The notes under the pieces were generated by a model, which was not told the DNA's origin, did no database searches, and saw only the letters and a list, made by a program, of their open reading frames with translations. From assembly GCF_002870125.1 (NCBI RefSeq), contig NZ_PNEO01000004.1, forward strand, positions 62,001 through 126,000: DNA of 64,000 nt, in the 5' to 3' direction. Each line of letters begins with the position of its first letter. The stretch's first letter is position 1. Shown piece by piece: positions 10,413-17,297 of this stretch. Made by a program: the position numbers and the translations under genes. The DNA comes from Burkholderia sp. WAC0059 (GTDB taxonomy: Bacteria; Pseudomonadota; Gammaproteobacteria; Burkholderiales; Burkholderiaceae).

Positions 10413-10430
10413 ACCCTTGACGCGATGCGG
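10397..10430. promoter_or_regulatory. 34-bp palindrome over the dnaK heat-shock promoter
   Basis: Outer arms CCGCATCG (10397-10404) and CGATGCGG (10423-10430) enclose inner arms TCAAG and CTTGA around a 3-nt centre. The inner right-hand arm and the sigma-32 -35 box share sequence. It is not the CIRCE element recognised by HrcA. It could be an operator, or a hairpin at the 3' end of the grpE message (no T-run follows). Confidence 0.45.
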
Positions 10431-10583
10431 TCTTTAATTTTTCCGACCGCGCCCGCCATGCGCGCCGAAGCGGGACGGACCGCGTCTAACCGGCCCCGAG
10501 CCACGCCCTGAAACGTCCTGCGCATCTCGAGGCCGCCCGAAACCCGCCGACGGCCCGTGGCGAGCACAGACCTTTCTTTTCGC

Positions 10584-11126
10584 TTACTTCGGCTGTGCGA
10601 CGGTGACGAGCGCCGGACGCAGCACGCGCTCGGCGATCACGTAGCCCTTCTGCAGCACGGTGACGACCGTGTTGGGCTCCTGATCGGCCGGCACCATCGA
10701 GATGGCCTGGTGGCGATGCGGGTCGAACTTCTCGCCGACCGGGTTCAAGGCCACGACGCGGCCCTTCTCGAGCGCGCCGGCCAGTTGCTTCAACGTCAAC
10801 TCGACGCCTTCGCGCACCCTGGCGAGATCGCTGGAATTGTCGGCGAGCGCAGCCTCGAGGCTGTCGACGACCGGCAGCAGATACTCGGCGAAGCTCTCGA
10901 TGGCGAACTTGTGGGCCTTCGCCACGTCGTCCTGCGCCCGGCGGCGCACGTTCTCGGTTTCGGCCTTCGCGCGCAGGAAGTCTTCCTGCAGTCCGGCGAT
11001 CTTCGCCTCGGCTTCGGCGAGCGCCGTCTCCGCGCCGCCCGGCGCGGCGGCTTCCTGGCCGGCCGCGGCGGAAGCAGGTTCTTGCGCGGGCGTCGGGTTC
11101 GTCGGGTTGTCTTGCGTGTTTTCCAT
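10584..11126 (-). CDS. grpE: Nucleotide exchange factor GrpE
   Basis: Releases ADP from DnaK to reset the chaperone cycle. The 180-residue protein has a low-complexity acidic/Ala-rich N-terminus from [11 protein letters not shown] to about residue 45. A long coiled-coil helix follows ([39 protein letters not shown]), then the C-terminal beta domain with [19 protein letters not shown] and [16 protein letters not shown]. The ATG at 11126 fits the family; the frame stays open upstream but has no coding character. It is the first gene of grpE-dnaK-dnaJ, with a heat-shock promoter 105 bp upstream. Confidence 0.95.
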   Translation of the reverse strand: MENTQDNPTNPTPAQEPASAAAGQEAAAPGGAETALAEAEAKIAGLQEDFLRAKAETENVRRRAQDDVAKAHKFAIESFAEYLLPVVDSLEAALADNSSDLARVREGVELTLKQLAGALEKGRVVALNPVGEKFDPHRHQAISMVPADQEPNTVVTVLQKGYVIAERVLRPALVTVAQPK

Positions 11127-11230
11127 GTCGCTGAACGTCGTTAACAAGAAATTGGAGGAACGGGGCCGGTTCCGCCGGCCGGCCGGACTGCCGCCGGCAC
11201 GGCGCGGCCCGCCGTGCGCAATGTCGCTCC

Positions 11231-11258
11231 ACTTGGGGGGCGGATCGGCGATTTCAAG
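11231..11258 (-). promoter_or_regulatory. grpE: Sigma-32 (RpoH) type promoter for grpE
   Basis: Minus strand CTTGAA (11258-11253), 14-nt spacer, CCCCAAGT (11238-11231), close to the RpoH consensus CTTGAA-N13-15-CCCCATNT. The spacer length is identical to the dnaK promoter. It lies about 105 bp before the grpE ATG. The surrounding gap 11127-11459 holds this promoter, a C/G-rich stretch and a candidate promoter on the other strand. Confidence 0.7.
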
Positions 11259-11339
11259 GGCCGGCAGCCGCTTTTTTTGCGGCGCCGCCGGGCGGAAATC
11301 CGCCGTTACACCGCTTACCCGCACCCCGCCAGATTGAAA

Positions 11340-11368
11340 TTGAGTACGGGCAAACACTGACCTACACT
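11340..11368 (+). promoter_or_regulatory. Candidate sigma-70 promoter for the 53-residue small gene
   Basis: TTGAGT (11340-11345), a 17-nt spacer, then TACACT (11363-11368), giving 4 of 6 matches in each box. It points at the small gene beginning at 11460 and is divergent from the grpE promoter. Confidence 0.45.
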
Positions 11369-11459
11369 GAAAGCTTCCGGCGCGGCGGGGTCCGGGTAAA
11401 CCGGTCCCCGCCGTGCCGGACAGCTTTCATTTCCATGCTGGAATTCCCGGGGGAGCACC

Positions 11460-11621
11460 GTGAAACTGACCCTTGCAATATCGGCGGTCGCCCTGGTGCT
11501 CATTGCCGGAACCACGACCATCTGCATGTCCGGCGCCGTCAACTACAACACGACCGAGTACGGCGCGGTTCACGCGACGATCGAATCGCTCTTCAGTCCT
11601 CACGCGAAAGTTTGTCGATAG
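11460..11621 (+). CDS. Small exported or membrane protein, unknown function (53 aa)
   Basis: A GTG start at 11460 is preceded by a GGGGGAG ribosome-binding site about 6 nt upstream. The 53-residue product begins MKLTLAISAVALVLIAGTT, a basic start plus hydrophobic core typical of a signal peptide or single membrane anchor. A short polar tail follows with two Tyr and two Cys (C22, C52). Third-codon positions are mostly G/C, as in neighbouring genes. It runs tail-to-tail with hslR, and the last 29 bp overlap the hslR 3' end. I do not recognise the family. A candidate promoter lies at 11340-11368. Confidence 0.6.
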   Translation: MKLTLAISAVALVLIAGTTTICMSGAVNYNTTEYGAVHATIESLFSPHAKVCR

Positions 11622-12000
11622 TCCGCCGGTCGCGCTTGGTCGGCCGCCCGTGCAGCACGGCGGCCGGTTCCCGGAAAAGCCGCCGCCGCGCCTCTTCGGC
11701 CGTGCGCTTCGCGCGGCTTTCCGCCGTTTCCGCATAGAGCGTCTGCGCGATGCTGGCGGGACCGCGCACCTCGCAGAGGCCGAGCACGTCCACTTCCCAC
11801 ACCTGCTCGACGACGGCGATCGTCACGCGATCGCCGACACGCACATCCTTCGACGCCTTCACGGCGTCCCCGCCGATGCGCACGCGCCCCTTCGCGACGG
11901 CATCGGCCGCGAGCGAGCGCGTCTTGAAGAAGCGGGCCGCCCAGAGCCACTTGTCGATGCGCAGCCGCGCGGTCGGTTCGGTCGATACCTTGTAGTTCAT
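11593..12000 (-). CDS. hslR: Heat shock protein 15 family S4 RNA-binding protein
   Basis: Hsp15 binds free 50S subunits carrying a nascent chain and helps recycle stalled ribosomes. The 135-residue protein has the S4 domain RLRIDKWLWAARFFKTRS with VAKGRVRIGGDAVKASKDVR near residues 12-55, then a basic C-terminal tail (RLFREPAAVLHGRPTKRDRR), as in the family. The ATG at 12000 sits directly downstream of a triple 11-bp direct repeat. The gene lies between hemH and the grpE region and points the same way as both; its own heat-shock promoter was not seen. Confidence 0.88.
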   Translation of the reverse strand: MNYKVSTEPTARLRIDKWLWAARFFKTRSLAADAVAKGRVRIGGDAVKASKDVRVGDRVTIAVVEQVWEVDVLGLCEVRGPASIAQTLYAETAESRAKRTAEEARRRLFREPAAVLHGRPTKRDRRTIDKLSRED

Positions 12001-12006
12001 ACGATT

Positions 12007-12039
12007 CGTCCGGGTTGCGTCCGGATTACGTCCGGGTCG
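12007..12039. repeat. Three tandem 11-bp repeats upstream of hslR
   Basis: CGTCCGGGTTG, CGTCCGGATTA and CGTCCGGGTCG follow each other directly at 12007-12017, 12018-12028 and 12029-12039. They end 7 bp before the hslR start codon, where the ribosome-binding site would be expected. Probably slippage-derived; any effect on translation is unproven. Confidence 0.7.
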
Positions 12040-12110
12040 GATAGCCGTCTGCGCCGCAGGATTCGGGCCGCGGCCCAGGCGGCCGATCAGGTTGCCATCC
12101 AGGCCGCCAT

Positions 12111-13178
12111 TCAGGCCGCCGCGCCGGCCGGCACCGCGGCCTGCACGGGCCAGCCCTGCAGATGCTGCGCGACGATTTCGCCGAGCGCGGCAATCCAGGC
12201 CGGCGCGGCGTTCAGGCACGGGATACGGTGGAACGCCTGACCGCCCGCGTGCAGGAACTCGTCGCGCACCTCCATGCCGATCTCCTCGATGGTCTCGAGG
12301 CAGTCGGCCGTAAACCCGGGGCAAAACACGTCGGCGCGCCGCACGCCCGCCTCGCCCAGTTCCTTCAGCGTCGGCGCCGTGTACGGCTGAAGCCACTGCG
12401 CGCGGCCGAACCGCGACTGGAACGCGACGCGGCATTCGACGGGCGAGAGCTCGAGCGCATGCATGAGCAGCGCGGCCGTCTGCTGGCACTGGTCATGATA
12501 GGGGTCGCCGAGATCGAGCGTGCGGCTCGGCACCCCGTGAAAGCTGAGCACGAGCCGGTCGCCCGCGGCGAAATCGGGGCGGCCGTGCTGCTCCCAGTAG
12601 TGCCTCACCTGCGCGGCCAGCGCGCCGATATAGGCAGGATGGTCGTGATAGCCGCGCACGGTGCGCACTTCCGGCTGGTTGCGCATGCGCCGCAGCGCCG
12701 CGAACGCGGCGTCGAACGCCGTCGCCGTGGTGGAGGACGAATATTGCGGATACATCGGCATCAGCAGGATCCGCTCGGCGCCGGCCAGCTTGAGCTGGTT
12801 GAGCATGGCCGGGATGTCGGGGGTGCCGTAGCGCATCGCGTAATCGACGAGCACGGCGTAATCGTTCAGTTGCAGCAGATGCCGCAGGCCGTCGGCCTGC
12901 TTCTGCGTGTGCACGCGCAGCGGCGAGCCCTCGGCCGTCCAGACGGCCGCGTATTTCTTCGCCGACGCCCGGCCGCGGCCGGGCAGGATCAGCGCGCGCA
13001 GCACGATCTGCCAGAGCGGCGCCGGAATCTCGACGACGCGCGGGTCGGACAGGAACTGCGCGAGATAGCGGCGCACCGCGGGCGGCGTCGGCTCGTCGGG
13101 CGTGCCGAGATTGATCAGCAGCACCGCGACGCGATGCGCGCCGGCGGATTGCAGGGGCCGCTCCAGATCGAAACGCAT
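12111..13178 (-). CDS. hemH: Ferrochelatase
   Basis: Inserts Fe2+ into protoporphyrin IX, the last step of haem synthesis, at the inner face of the membrane. The 355-residue protein has [16 protein letters not shown] at the N-terminus and [14 protein letters not shown] in the middle. The catalytic His is in [12 protein letters not shown] (near residue 214), and the C-terminal motif is [17 protein letters not shown]. The start [10 protein letters not shown] at 13178 agrees with Burkholderia relatives as I recall them. The C-terminus has a short low-complexity Ala/Val tail. The gene precedes hslR on the same strand. Confidence 0.96.
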   Translation of the reverse strand: MRFDLERPLQSAGAHRVAVLLINLGTPDEPTPPAVRRYLAQFLSDPRVVEIPAPLWQIVLRALILPGRGRASAKKYAAVWTAEGSPLRVHTQKQADGLRHLLQLNDYAVLVDYAMRYGTPDIPAMLNQLKLAGAERILLMPMYPQYSSSTTATAFDAAFAALRRMRNQPEVRTVRGYHDHPAYIGALAAQVRHYWEQHGRPDFAAGDRLVLSFHGVPSRTLDLGDPYHDQCQQTAALLMHALELSPVECRVAFQSRFGRAQWLQPYTAPTLKELGEAGVRRADVFCPGFTADCLETIEEIGMEVRDEFLHAGGQAFHRIPCLNAAPAWIAALGEIVAQHLQGWPVQAAVPAGAAA

Positions 13179-13229
13179 AGGCCGAAAGCTGGCCGTGCCC
13201 CAAGGCACGGCGTCGTTGCACGAAGTCTC

Positions 13230-13235
13230 ATTATA
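13230..13235 (-). promoter_or_regulatory. hemH: Candidate -10 box for hemH
   Basis: A perfect TATAAT on the minus strand 52 bp upstream of the hemH ATG. No good -35 is visible at 16-18 nt. A 7-bp hairpin, CCGTGCC/GGCACGG (13193-13210), would lie in the 5' leader. Confidence 0.5.
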
Positions 13236-13290
13236 GCGGCCGGACAACGGCCGGCCCGGCGAGACGGGAAGCGCCGCGGGAAACCCGCGC

Positions 13291-14310
13291 CTAATTCTGG
13301 CTGAGCGCGAGCGAGAGCAGCCGCGCCGTGATGTCGACGATCGGGATGACGCGGTTGTAGGCCATCCGGGTCGGGCCGATCACGCCGAGCGTGCCGACGA
13401 TCTGGCCGTTCACCTCGTAGGGCGCGGTGACGACGCTCATCTCCTCAATCGGCACGAGGTTCGACTCGCCGCCGATGAAGATCTGCACGCCCTGCGCGTG
13501 GCTCGACACGTCGAGCAGTTGGAGCAGGCTCGTTTTCTGGTCGAACACGTCGAAAAGCTTGCGCAGCCGCGCCATGTCCGAGGACAGGTCAGCCACTTCG
13601 AGCAGGTTGCGCTCGCCGGAGATCAGCACGGTCTCGCCGGCCTCGGCCTCGTCGGCGCTCGCAACGACGGCCGCGTGCATGAGCGCCGTCATGTCGCTGC
13701 GCAGCGCGTCGATTTCCTCGCGCAGCCGCACGCGCACCTCGTCGAACGAAAGCCCGGCGAAATTCGCGTTGATGTAATTGGACGCCTCGGTCAGTTCCGA
13801 GAGCGAGAAGTCGCGCTGCGTCGCCATGATGCGGTTTTGCACGTCGCCTTCGGGCGTCACGACGATGAGCAGGATGCGCCTGTCGGACAGGCGCATGAAT
13901 TCGATCTGCCGGAAGACGTGGCTGCGCCGCGGCGTGAGCACCACGCCGGCGAACTGCGAAAGGTTGGACAGCACGCTCGCGGCGGCGGCCACCACCTTCT
14001 GCGGCTCGCCGGGGCGCAGCGTGGTCTTCACGATGCGCACGACCGCTTCCTCATCGGCCGCGGACTCGACGGTGAGCATCGTGTCAACGAAGAGCCGGTA
14101 GCCGCGCGGGGTCGGGATGCGCCCGGCCGACGTGTGCGGGCTCGCGACGAGACCCAGCTCCTCGAGGTCCGACATCACGTTGCGGATCGTCGCGGGGCTC
14201 AGTTCCAGCCCGGAAAAGCGCGACAGCGTGCGCGAACCGACCGGCTGACCCTCGGCGATGTATCGCTCGATCAACGTTTTGAGGAGAGTTTGGGCGCGCG
14301 GGTCTAACAT
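13291..14310 (-). CDS. hrcA: Heat-inducible transcription repressor HrcA
   Basis: Repressor of class I heat-shock genes; it binds CIRCE elements, typically before groESL in beta-proteobacteria. The 339-residue protein has an N-terminal winged helix ([20 protein letters not shown], then [19 protein letters not shown] and [16 protein letters not shown]). A central GAF-like dimerisation domain follows, with C-terminal [19 protein letters not shown]. The length is normal. A TAAAAT hexamer ends only 8 nt before the ATG and no ribosome-binding site is visible. It is divergent from nadK. No CIRCE site is seen in this window. Confidence 0.95.
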   Translation of the reverse strand: MLDPRAQTLLKTLIERYIAEGQPVGSRTLSRFSGLELSPATIRNVMSDLEELGLVASPHTSAGRIPTPRGYRLFVDTMLTVESAADEEAVVRIVKTTLRPGEPQKVVAAAASVLSNLSQFAGVVLTPRRSHVFRQIEFMRLSDRRILLIVVTPEGDVQNRIMATQRDFSLSELTEASNYINANFAGLSFDEVRVRLREEIDALRSDMTALMHAAVVASADEAEAGETVLISGERNLLEVADLSSDMARLRKLFDVFDQKTSLLQLLDVSSHAQGVQIFIGGESNLVPIEEMSVVTAPYEVNGQIVGTLGVIGPTRMAYNRVIPIVDITARLLSLALSQN

Positions 14311-14447
14311 GGCGAAAAATTTTAGCTCAATGGCAGTCGCACCGCGAGGCGGGCCGACGCCACGGACCTGCCGCGGCGACCGCCTGCCGGATCCGGGCTC
14401 GCGCAGGCGGGCCCGACCGTCGTTACGCCGCCATTCTATCGGGAAAC

Positions 14448-14500
14448 CGCGAAAAAACCGGCGGCGGGCCAGGCCGCCTTTCGGGCCGGTTCTTTTCGCG
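14448..14500. promoter_or_regulatory. Long inverted repeat in the hrcA/nadK divergent region
   Basis: CGCGAAAAAACCGG at 14448-14461 pairs with CCGGTTCTTTTCGCG at 14486-14500 (14 bp with a one-base bulge). A smaller GGCGGC/GCCGCC pair sits in the loop. The arms contain an A-run and a T-run, so it resembles a bidirectional terminator, yet it sits between divergent genes and ends 24 bp before the nadK ATG. Confidence 0.5.
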
Positions 14501-14524
14501 ACCTGACTATGGTGTAATGCCGGC

Positions 14525-15427
14525 ATGCAAACCAACAGCCAGTTCAAGACCGTCGCGCTCGTCGGGCGCAGCAACACGCCGGGCATCGGCGAGCCGCTGC
14601 TCGGCCTCGCCGCGTGCATCGTCGAGCGCGGCTTCGAAGTCGTCTTCGAGGCGCAGACCGCGGCCGAAATCGGCGTGACCGACTACCGGGCGTTGACGCC
14701 GGCCGAGATCGGCACGCACGCGGACGTGGCCGTCGTGCTCGGCGGCGACGGCACCATGCTCGGCATCGGCCGCCTGCTCGCGCCGTACCAGACGCCGCTC
14801 ATCGGCATCAACCACGGCCGGCTCGGCTTCGTCACCGACATCGCCTTCGCGGACATGCGGGAAATCGTCCCGCTGCTGCTCGGCGGCCGCTTCGAGCGCG
14901 AGGAGCGCACGCTGCTCGAAGCCCGCATCACGCGCGACGGCGAACCGATCTATCACTCGCTCGCGTTCAACGACGTGGTGGTGAACCGCAGCGGCTTCTC
15001 GGGCATGGCCGAGCTGCGCGTGCACGTGGACGGCCGCTTCATGTACAACCAGCGCTCGGACGGCCTCATCGTCGCCACGCCGACGGGTTCGACCGCCTAC
15101 GCGCTCTCGTCGTCGGGGCCGATCCTGCATCCGCGGCTGCAGGGCATCGTGCTCGTGCCGATCGCGCCGCACGCGCTCTCGAACCGGCCGATCGTGCTGC
15201 CCGACGACTCGATGGTGAGCATCCAGATCGTCGGCGGGCGCGACGTCAACGTGAACTTCGACATGCAGTCGTTCACCGCGCTGCAACTCGGCGACGTGAT
15301 CGAAGTGCGGCGCTCGCGCCATACCGTGCCGTTCCTGCATCCGGTCGGCTACAGCTACTACGCGACGCTGCGCAAGAAGCTGCACTGGAACGAGCATCCC
15401 TCGCGCGAGGACGACCCCGAGGACTAA
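14525..15427 (+). CDS. nadK: NAD kinase
   Basis: Phosphorylates NAD to NADP using ATP or polyphosphate. The 300-residue protein has the diagnostic GGDGT (73-77), [21 protein letters not shown] and [20 protein letters not shown]. The length is normal. No ribosome-binding site is visible before the ATG, and a TGTAAT hexamer ends 6 nt upstream, so the mRNA may be leaderless. It precedes recN by 76 bp on the same strand, the usual pairing in this lineage. Confidence 0.97.
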   Translation: MQTNSQFKTVALVGRSNTPGIGEPLLGLAACIVERGFEVVFEAQTAAEIGVTDYRALTPAEIGTHADVAVVLGGDGTMLGIGRLLAPYQTPLIGINHGRLGFVTDIAFADMREIVPLLLGGRFEREERTLLEARITRDGEPIYHSLAFNDVVVNRSGFSGMAELRVHVDGRFMYNQRSDGLIVATPTGSTAYALSSSGPILHPRLQGIVLVPIAPHALSNRPIVLPDDSMVSIQIVGGRDVNVNFDMQSFTALQLGDVIEVRRSRHTVPFLHPVGYSYYATLRKKLHWNEHPSREDDPED

Positions 15428-15503
15428 TCAAGGGAACAGGCCGCGCGTCCGCGCATCGTCATCGCTTCCGGCTTTTCGCCCCGACTTCCCTGACAGACGA
15501 CCC

Positions 15504-17165
15504 ATGCTCCGCCATCTCTCGATACGCGACTTCGTGATCGTCGCGGCGCTCGACCTCGAATTCGACAGCGGCTTCACGGTGTTTTCGGGCGAAACGGGCG
15601 CCGGCAAATCCATCCTGATCGACGCGCTCGCGCTCACGCTCGGCGCACGGGCGGACGCGGGCGTCGTGCGCGCGGGCGCGGCCCGCGCCGACATCACGGC
15701 CGAATTCGACGCGCCGCCGCCCGTCGCGCGCTGGCTCGACGCGCAGGCGCTCGGCGACGCGCACGAAGACGGCGCGTCCGTGATGCTGCGACGCGTTATC
15801 GACAGCGGCGGGCGCTCGCGCGCGTTCGTCAACGGCACGCCGGCCACGCTCGCGCAGTTGCGCGAGGTCGGCGAAATGCTCGTGGACATCCACGGCCAGC
15901 ATGCGCACCAGTTGCTGATGCGCCCCGACGCGCAGCGCGAGCTGTTCGACGCGCACGCCGGCCTCGCCGCGACGGCGGCTGCCGTCGCGCGCGCCTGGCG
16001 GACCTGGCGCGATGCCGCGCAGGCGCTCGAAACCGCGCAGACGCGCGACCGCGAAATCGCGCTCGAACGCGAGCGGCTCGCCTGGCAGCTCTCCGAACTC
16101 GACAAGCTCGCGCCGCAGCCCGGCGAATGGGAGGAGATCAACGCGGAGCATCTGCGTCTCTCGCATTCGGCGAGTCTCATCGACGGCGTGCAGGGCGCGC
16201 TTGCCGCGCTGTCGGAATCGGACGACGCGCTCCTCTCGGGCGTCGGCGCCCTCGTCTCGAAGTTGCGAGACCTGGCCGGGATCGACCCGGCGCTCGGCGA
16301 TACGCTCGCGGCGCTGGAGCCCGCGGTCATCCAGTTGCAGGAGGCCGCGTACTCGCTCGGCCATTACGCGCAGCGTCTCGAACTCGACCCGGACCGGCTC
16401 GCGCAGGTCGAGGCGCGGCTCGACGCGCTCCACTCGACCGCGCGCAAATTCCGCCTGCGGCCCGAAGCGCTGCCCGAGGAGCACGAGACGCGGCGCGCGC
16501 AGTTGGCGGCGCTCGATGCCGCCGCCGATCTCGACGGCCTGCGCGCGTCGGCGAACGAGGCGCGCGAAGCCTGGCTCGCCGAGGCGAAGCAACTCTCGAA
16601 GGCGCGCGCGAAGGCGGCGAAGGCGCTGGGCGCGGCGGTCACGCAGGGCATGCAGGAACTCTCGATGGCAGGCGGCCGCTTCGAGGTCGCGCTGGTGCCG
16701 CTCGCGGACGGCGGCGCGCACGGCCTCGAGCAAGTCGAGTTCCGCGTGGCCGGCCATGCGGGCGTGCCGTTGCGGCCGCTCGCGAAGATCGCCTCGGGCG
16801 GCGAACTCGCGCGCATCAGCCTCGCGCTCGCCGTGATCGCGAGCGCCGCCAGCCTCACGCCGACGCTGATCTTCGACGAGGTGGACACGGGCATCGGCGG
16901 CGGCGTGGCCGAAGTCGTCGGCCGGCTGCTCCATCAGCTCGGCCGCGAGCGCCAGGTGCTCTGCGTCACGCATCTGCCGCAGGTCGCGGCGCGCGGCGAT
17001 CGTCATTTCCAGGTGTCGAAGTCGACGGACGCGGGCGGCGCCACGCTGTCGGTCGTCACGCCGCTCGACCGGCCGGGCCGCATCGAGGAAGTCGCGCGGA
17101 TGCTGGGCGGCCTCGAGATCACGGCAACCACGCGGCGCCACGCGAAGGAAATGCTCGCGGCCTAA
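15504..17165 (+). CDS. recN: DNA repair protein RecN
   Basis: SMC-like ATPase that acts on DNA double-strand breaks. The 553-residue protein has Walker A FSGETGAGKSILIDAL (28-43), VDIHGQHAHQLLM, two central coiled-coil segments rich in Arg/Glu/Ala, the signature KIASGGELARISLALA and Walker B LIFDEVDTGIGGG. CVTHLPQVAARGDRH follows near the C-terminus. I did not see a LexA box upstream. The stop is four bases before copy 2 of the 93-bp repeat. Confidence 0.97.
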   Translation: MLRHLSIRDFVIVAALDLEFDSGFTVFSGETGAGKSILIDALALTLGARADAGVVRAGAARADITAEFDAPPPVARWLDAQALGDAHEDGASVMLRRVIDSGGRSRAFVNGTPATLAQLREVGEMLVDIHGQHAHQLLMRPDAQRELFDAHAGLAATAAAVARAWRTWRDAAQALETAQTRDREIALERERLAWQLSELDKLAPQPGEWEEINAEHLRLSHSASLIDGVQGALAALSESDDALLSGVGALVSKLRDLAGIDPALGDTLAALEPAVIQLQEAAYSLGHYAQRLELDPDRLAQVEARLDALHSTARKFRLRPEALPEEHETRRAQLAALDAAADLDGLRASANEAREAWLAEAKQLSKARAKAAKALGAAVTQGMQELSMAGGRFEVALVPLADGGAHGLEQVEFRVAGHAGVPLRPLAKIASGGELARISLALAVIASAASLTPTLIFDEVDTGIGGGVAEVVGRLLHQLGRERQVLCVTHLPQVAARGDRHFQVSKSTDAGGATLSVVTPLDRPGRIEEVARMLGGLEITATTRRHAKEMLAA

Positions 17166-17168
17166 AGC

Positions 17169-17261
17169 GAGAAAATCGGGTCGCCGTGCCGGCGCCCCGG
17201 GTTCGGCCGCGCGACCAAACCGACCACGGGCGCATGCCGGTGAGCGAGCCCGCCCTCGCCG
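17169..17261. repeat. 93-bp dispersed repeat, copy 2 (recN/glnE gap)
   Basis: Gap-free match to 518-610 with about 10 mismatches and an identical 25-base core at 17198-17222 containing the imperfect palindrome GGTTCGGCC...ACCAAACC. It includes a counterpart of the kinase start (ATG CCG GTG AGC) but no gene follows. It fills most of the gap between the converging recN and glnE and may help end transcription. Confidence 0.8.
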
Positions 17262-17297
17262 GCGAGGCCGAAGCGACGCCTCCCTACGGCCGGAAAT

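Noticed and set aside
10295-11459. CIRCE (HrcA) operator near grpE or dnaK
   Set aside because: No TTAGCACTC-N9-GAGTGCTAA-like sequence is present. The palindrome at 10397-10430 has a different sequence.
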